Origin: Candidatus Geothermarchaeota archaeon
GTDB taxonomy: Archaea > Thermoproteota > Nitrososphaeria > Geothermarchaeales > JDFR-13
Length of the DNA: 5,205 nucleotides
Reading direction: 5' to 3'
Assembly: GCA_015522055.1 (NCBI GenBank)
Contig: WAMZ01000113.1
Coordinates: forward strand, 1 to 5,205
Shown: positions 4,956 through 5,205 of the stretch, piece by piece
Layout of the letters: each line of letters opens with the position of its first letter
How positions within the stretch are numbered: the first letter of the stretch is position 1
Notes under the pieces: model-generated
What the model was told of the DNA's origin: nothing
Database searches by the model: none
Seen by the model: the letters and a program-made list of their open reading frames with translations, nothing else
Position numbers and translations under genes: made by a program

Positions 4956-5205
4956 TTGACCCATAATTTCATCCCAGATAAATATAATAGATGGATGAGG
5001 CTTGCTAAGAGAGACATAGATTTCGCCCATCATGCCCTGAAGTTAGAGGCATATAACATAGCGGCTTTCCACGCCCATCAGGCCGCTGAGAAAGCATTGA
5101 AAGCATTAATCGAGGGCAGTGGCGAGTCGCCGATGAAGACACACGTATTAACAGAGTTATTGGAACAACTAAATATACTTGGATACGAAGTCCCGACTAA
5201 TATTA
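4956..5205 (+). CDS. HEPN-domain protein, 3' end cut by the window edge
   Basis: The first 83 codons of a HEPN-domain protein of the small archaeal/bacterial type (COG1895/COG2250-like). Diagnostic stretches are RWMRLAKRDIDFAHHAL (12-28), then AAFHAHQAAEKALKALI (36-52), then KTHVLTELLEQL (61-72), matching the first three helices of the fold. Proteins of this group usually run to about 120-140 residues and are commonly encoded next to a minimal nucleotidyltransferase (MNT); in characterised pairs the HEPN protein is an RNase toxin with an R-x4-6-H motif near residue 100. That segment is beyond the edge, so activity cannot be judged, and no MNT gene is visible upstream. The frame has no ATG before the conserved RW: the first ATG, at 4995, would remove the start of helix 1. 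I choose TTG 4956, which fits the TATA box at 4927-4934; TTG 4938 is an alternative. Nothing links it to the Lrp gene upstream. Confidence 0.82.
   Translation, partial: MTHNFIPDKYNRWMRLAKRDIDFAHHALKLEAYNIAAFHAHQAAEKALKALIEGSGESPMKTHVLTELLEQLNILGYEVPTNI

Overview
The window looks like a piece of a thermophilic archaeal chromosome, most likely Thermoproteota (Crenarchaeota). The signs are moderate-to-low GC, heavy use of AGG (Arg) and ATA (Ile) codons, TATA boxes about 25-35 bases before several start codons with almost no leader, a GGTGATC-type Shine-Dalgarno at the one gene with a leader, and archaeal families (Trm14-like THUMP methyltransferase, small Lrp/AsnC regulator, HEPN protein, NosD/PKD/CARDB surface protein). 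I cannot name the genus from sequence alone.

Layout, left to right. (1) The 3' part of a large extracellular surface protein: beta-helix repeats, a PKD domain, two tandem CARDB domains, a C-terminal membrane anchor. Its reading frame is open to the left edge, so the ATG at 143 is internal. (2) A DJ-1/PfpI family gene on the + strand, best started at ATG 1585. It keeps the CHGP nucleophile elbow but has unusual residues at both acidic active-site positions. (3) A convergent - strand gene for a THUMP-domain RNA guanine-N2 methyltransferase (Trm14/TrmN/RlmL-like). (4) A 177-bp divergent intergenic region with one TATA-like element for each side. (5) A multi-pass membrane protein that I cannot firmly identify, perhaps YwiC-like. 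(6) An Lrp/AsnC transcription regulator with its own promoter. (7) The first 83 codons of a HEPN-domain protein, cut by the right edge, with a probable TTG start.

The genes do not form one obvious pathway. Surface protein, DJ-1 protein and RNA methyltransferase look like ordinary, separately transcribed chromosomal genes. The membrane protein and the Lrp regulator are adjacent and co-oriented. Each has a perfect inverted repeat bracketing its TATA box with CCAAT on the left and ATTGG on the right, which raises the weak but testable idea that the Lrp protein controls both. The HEPN gene may be the first gene of a HEPN-MNT toxin-antitoxin pair whose partner lies outside the window. I see no CRISPR array, tRNA, rRNA, insertion sequence or clearly new system here.
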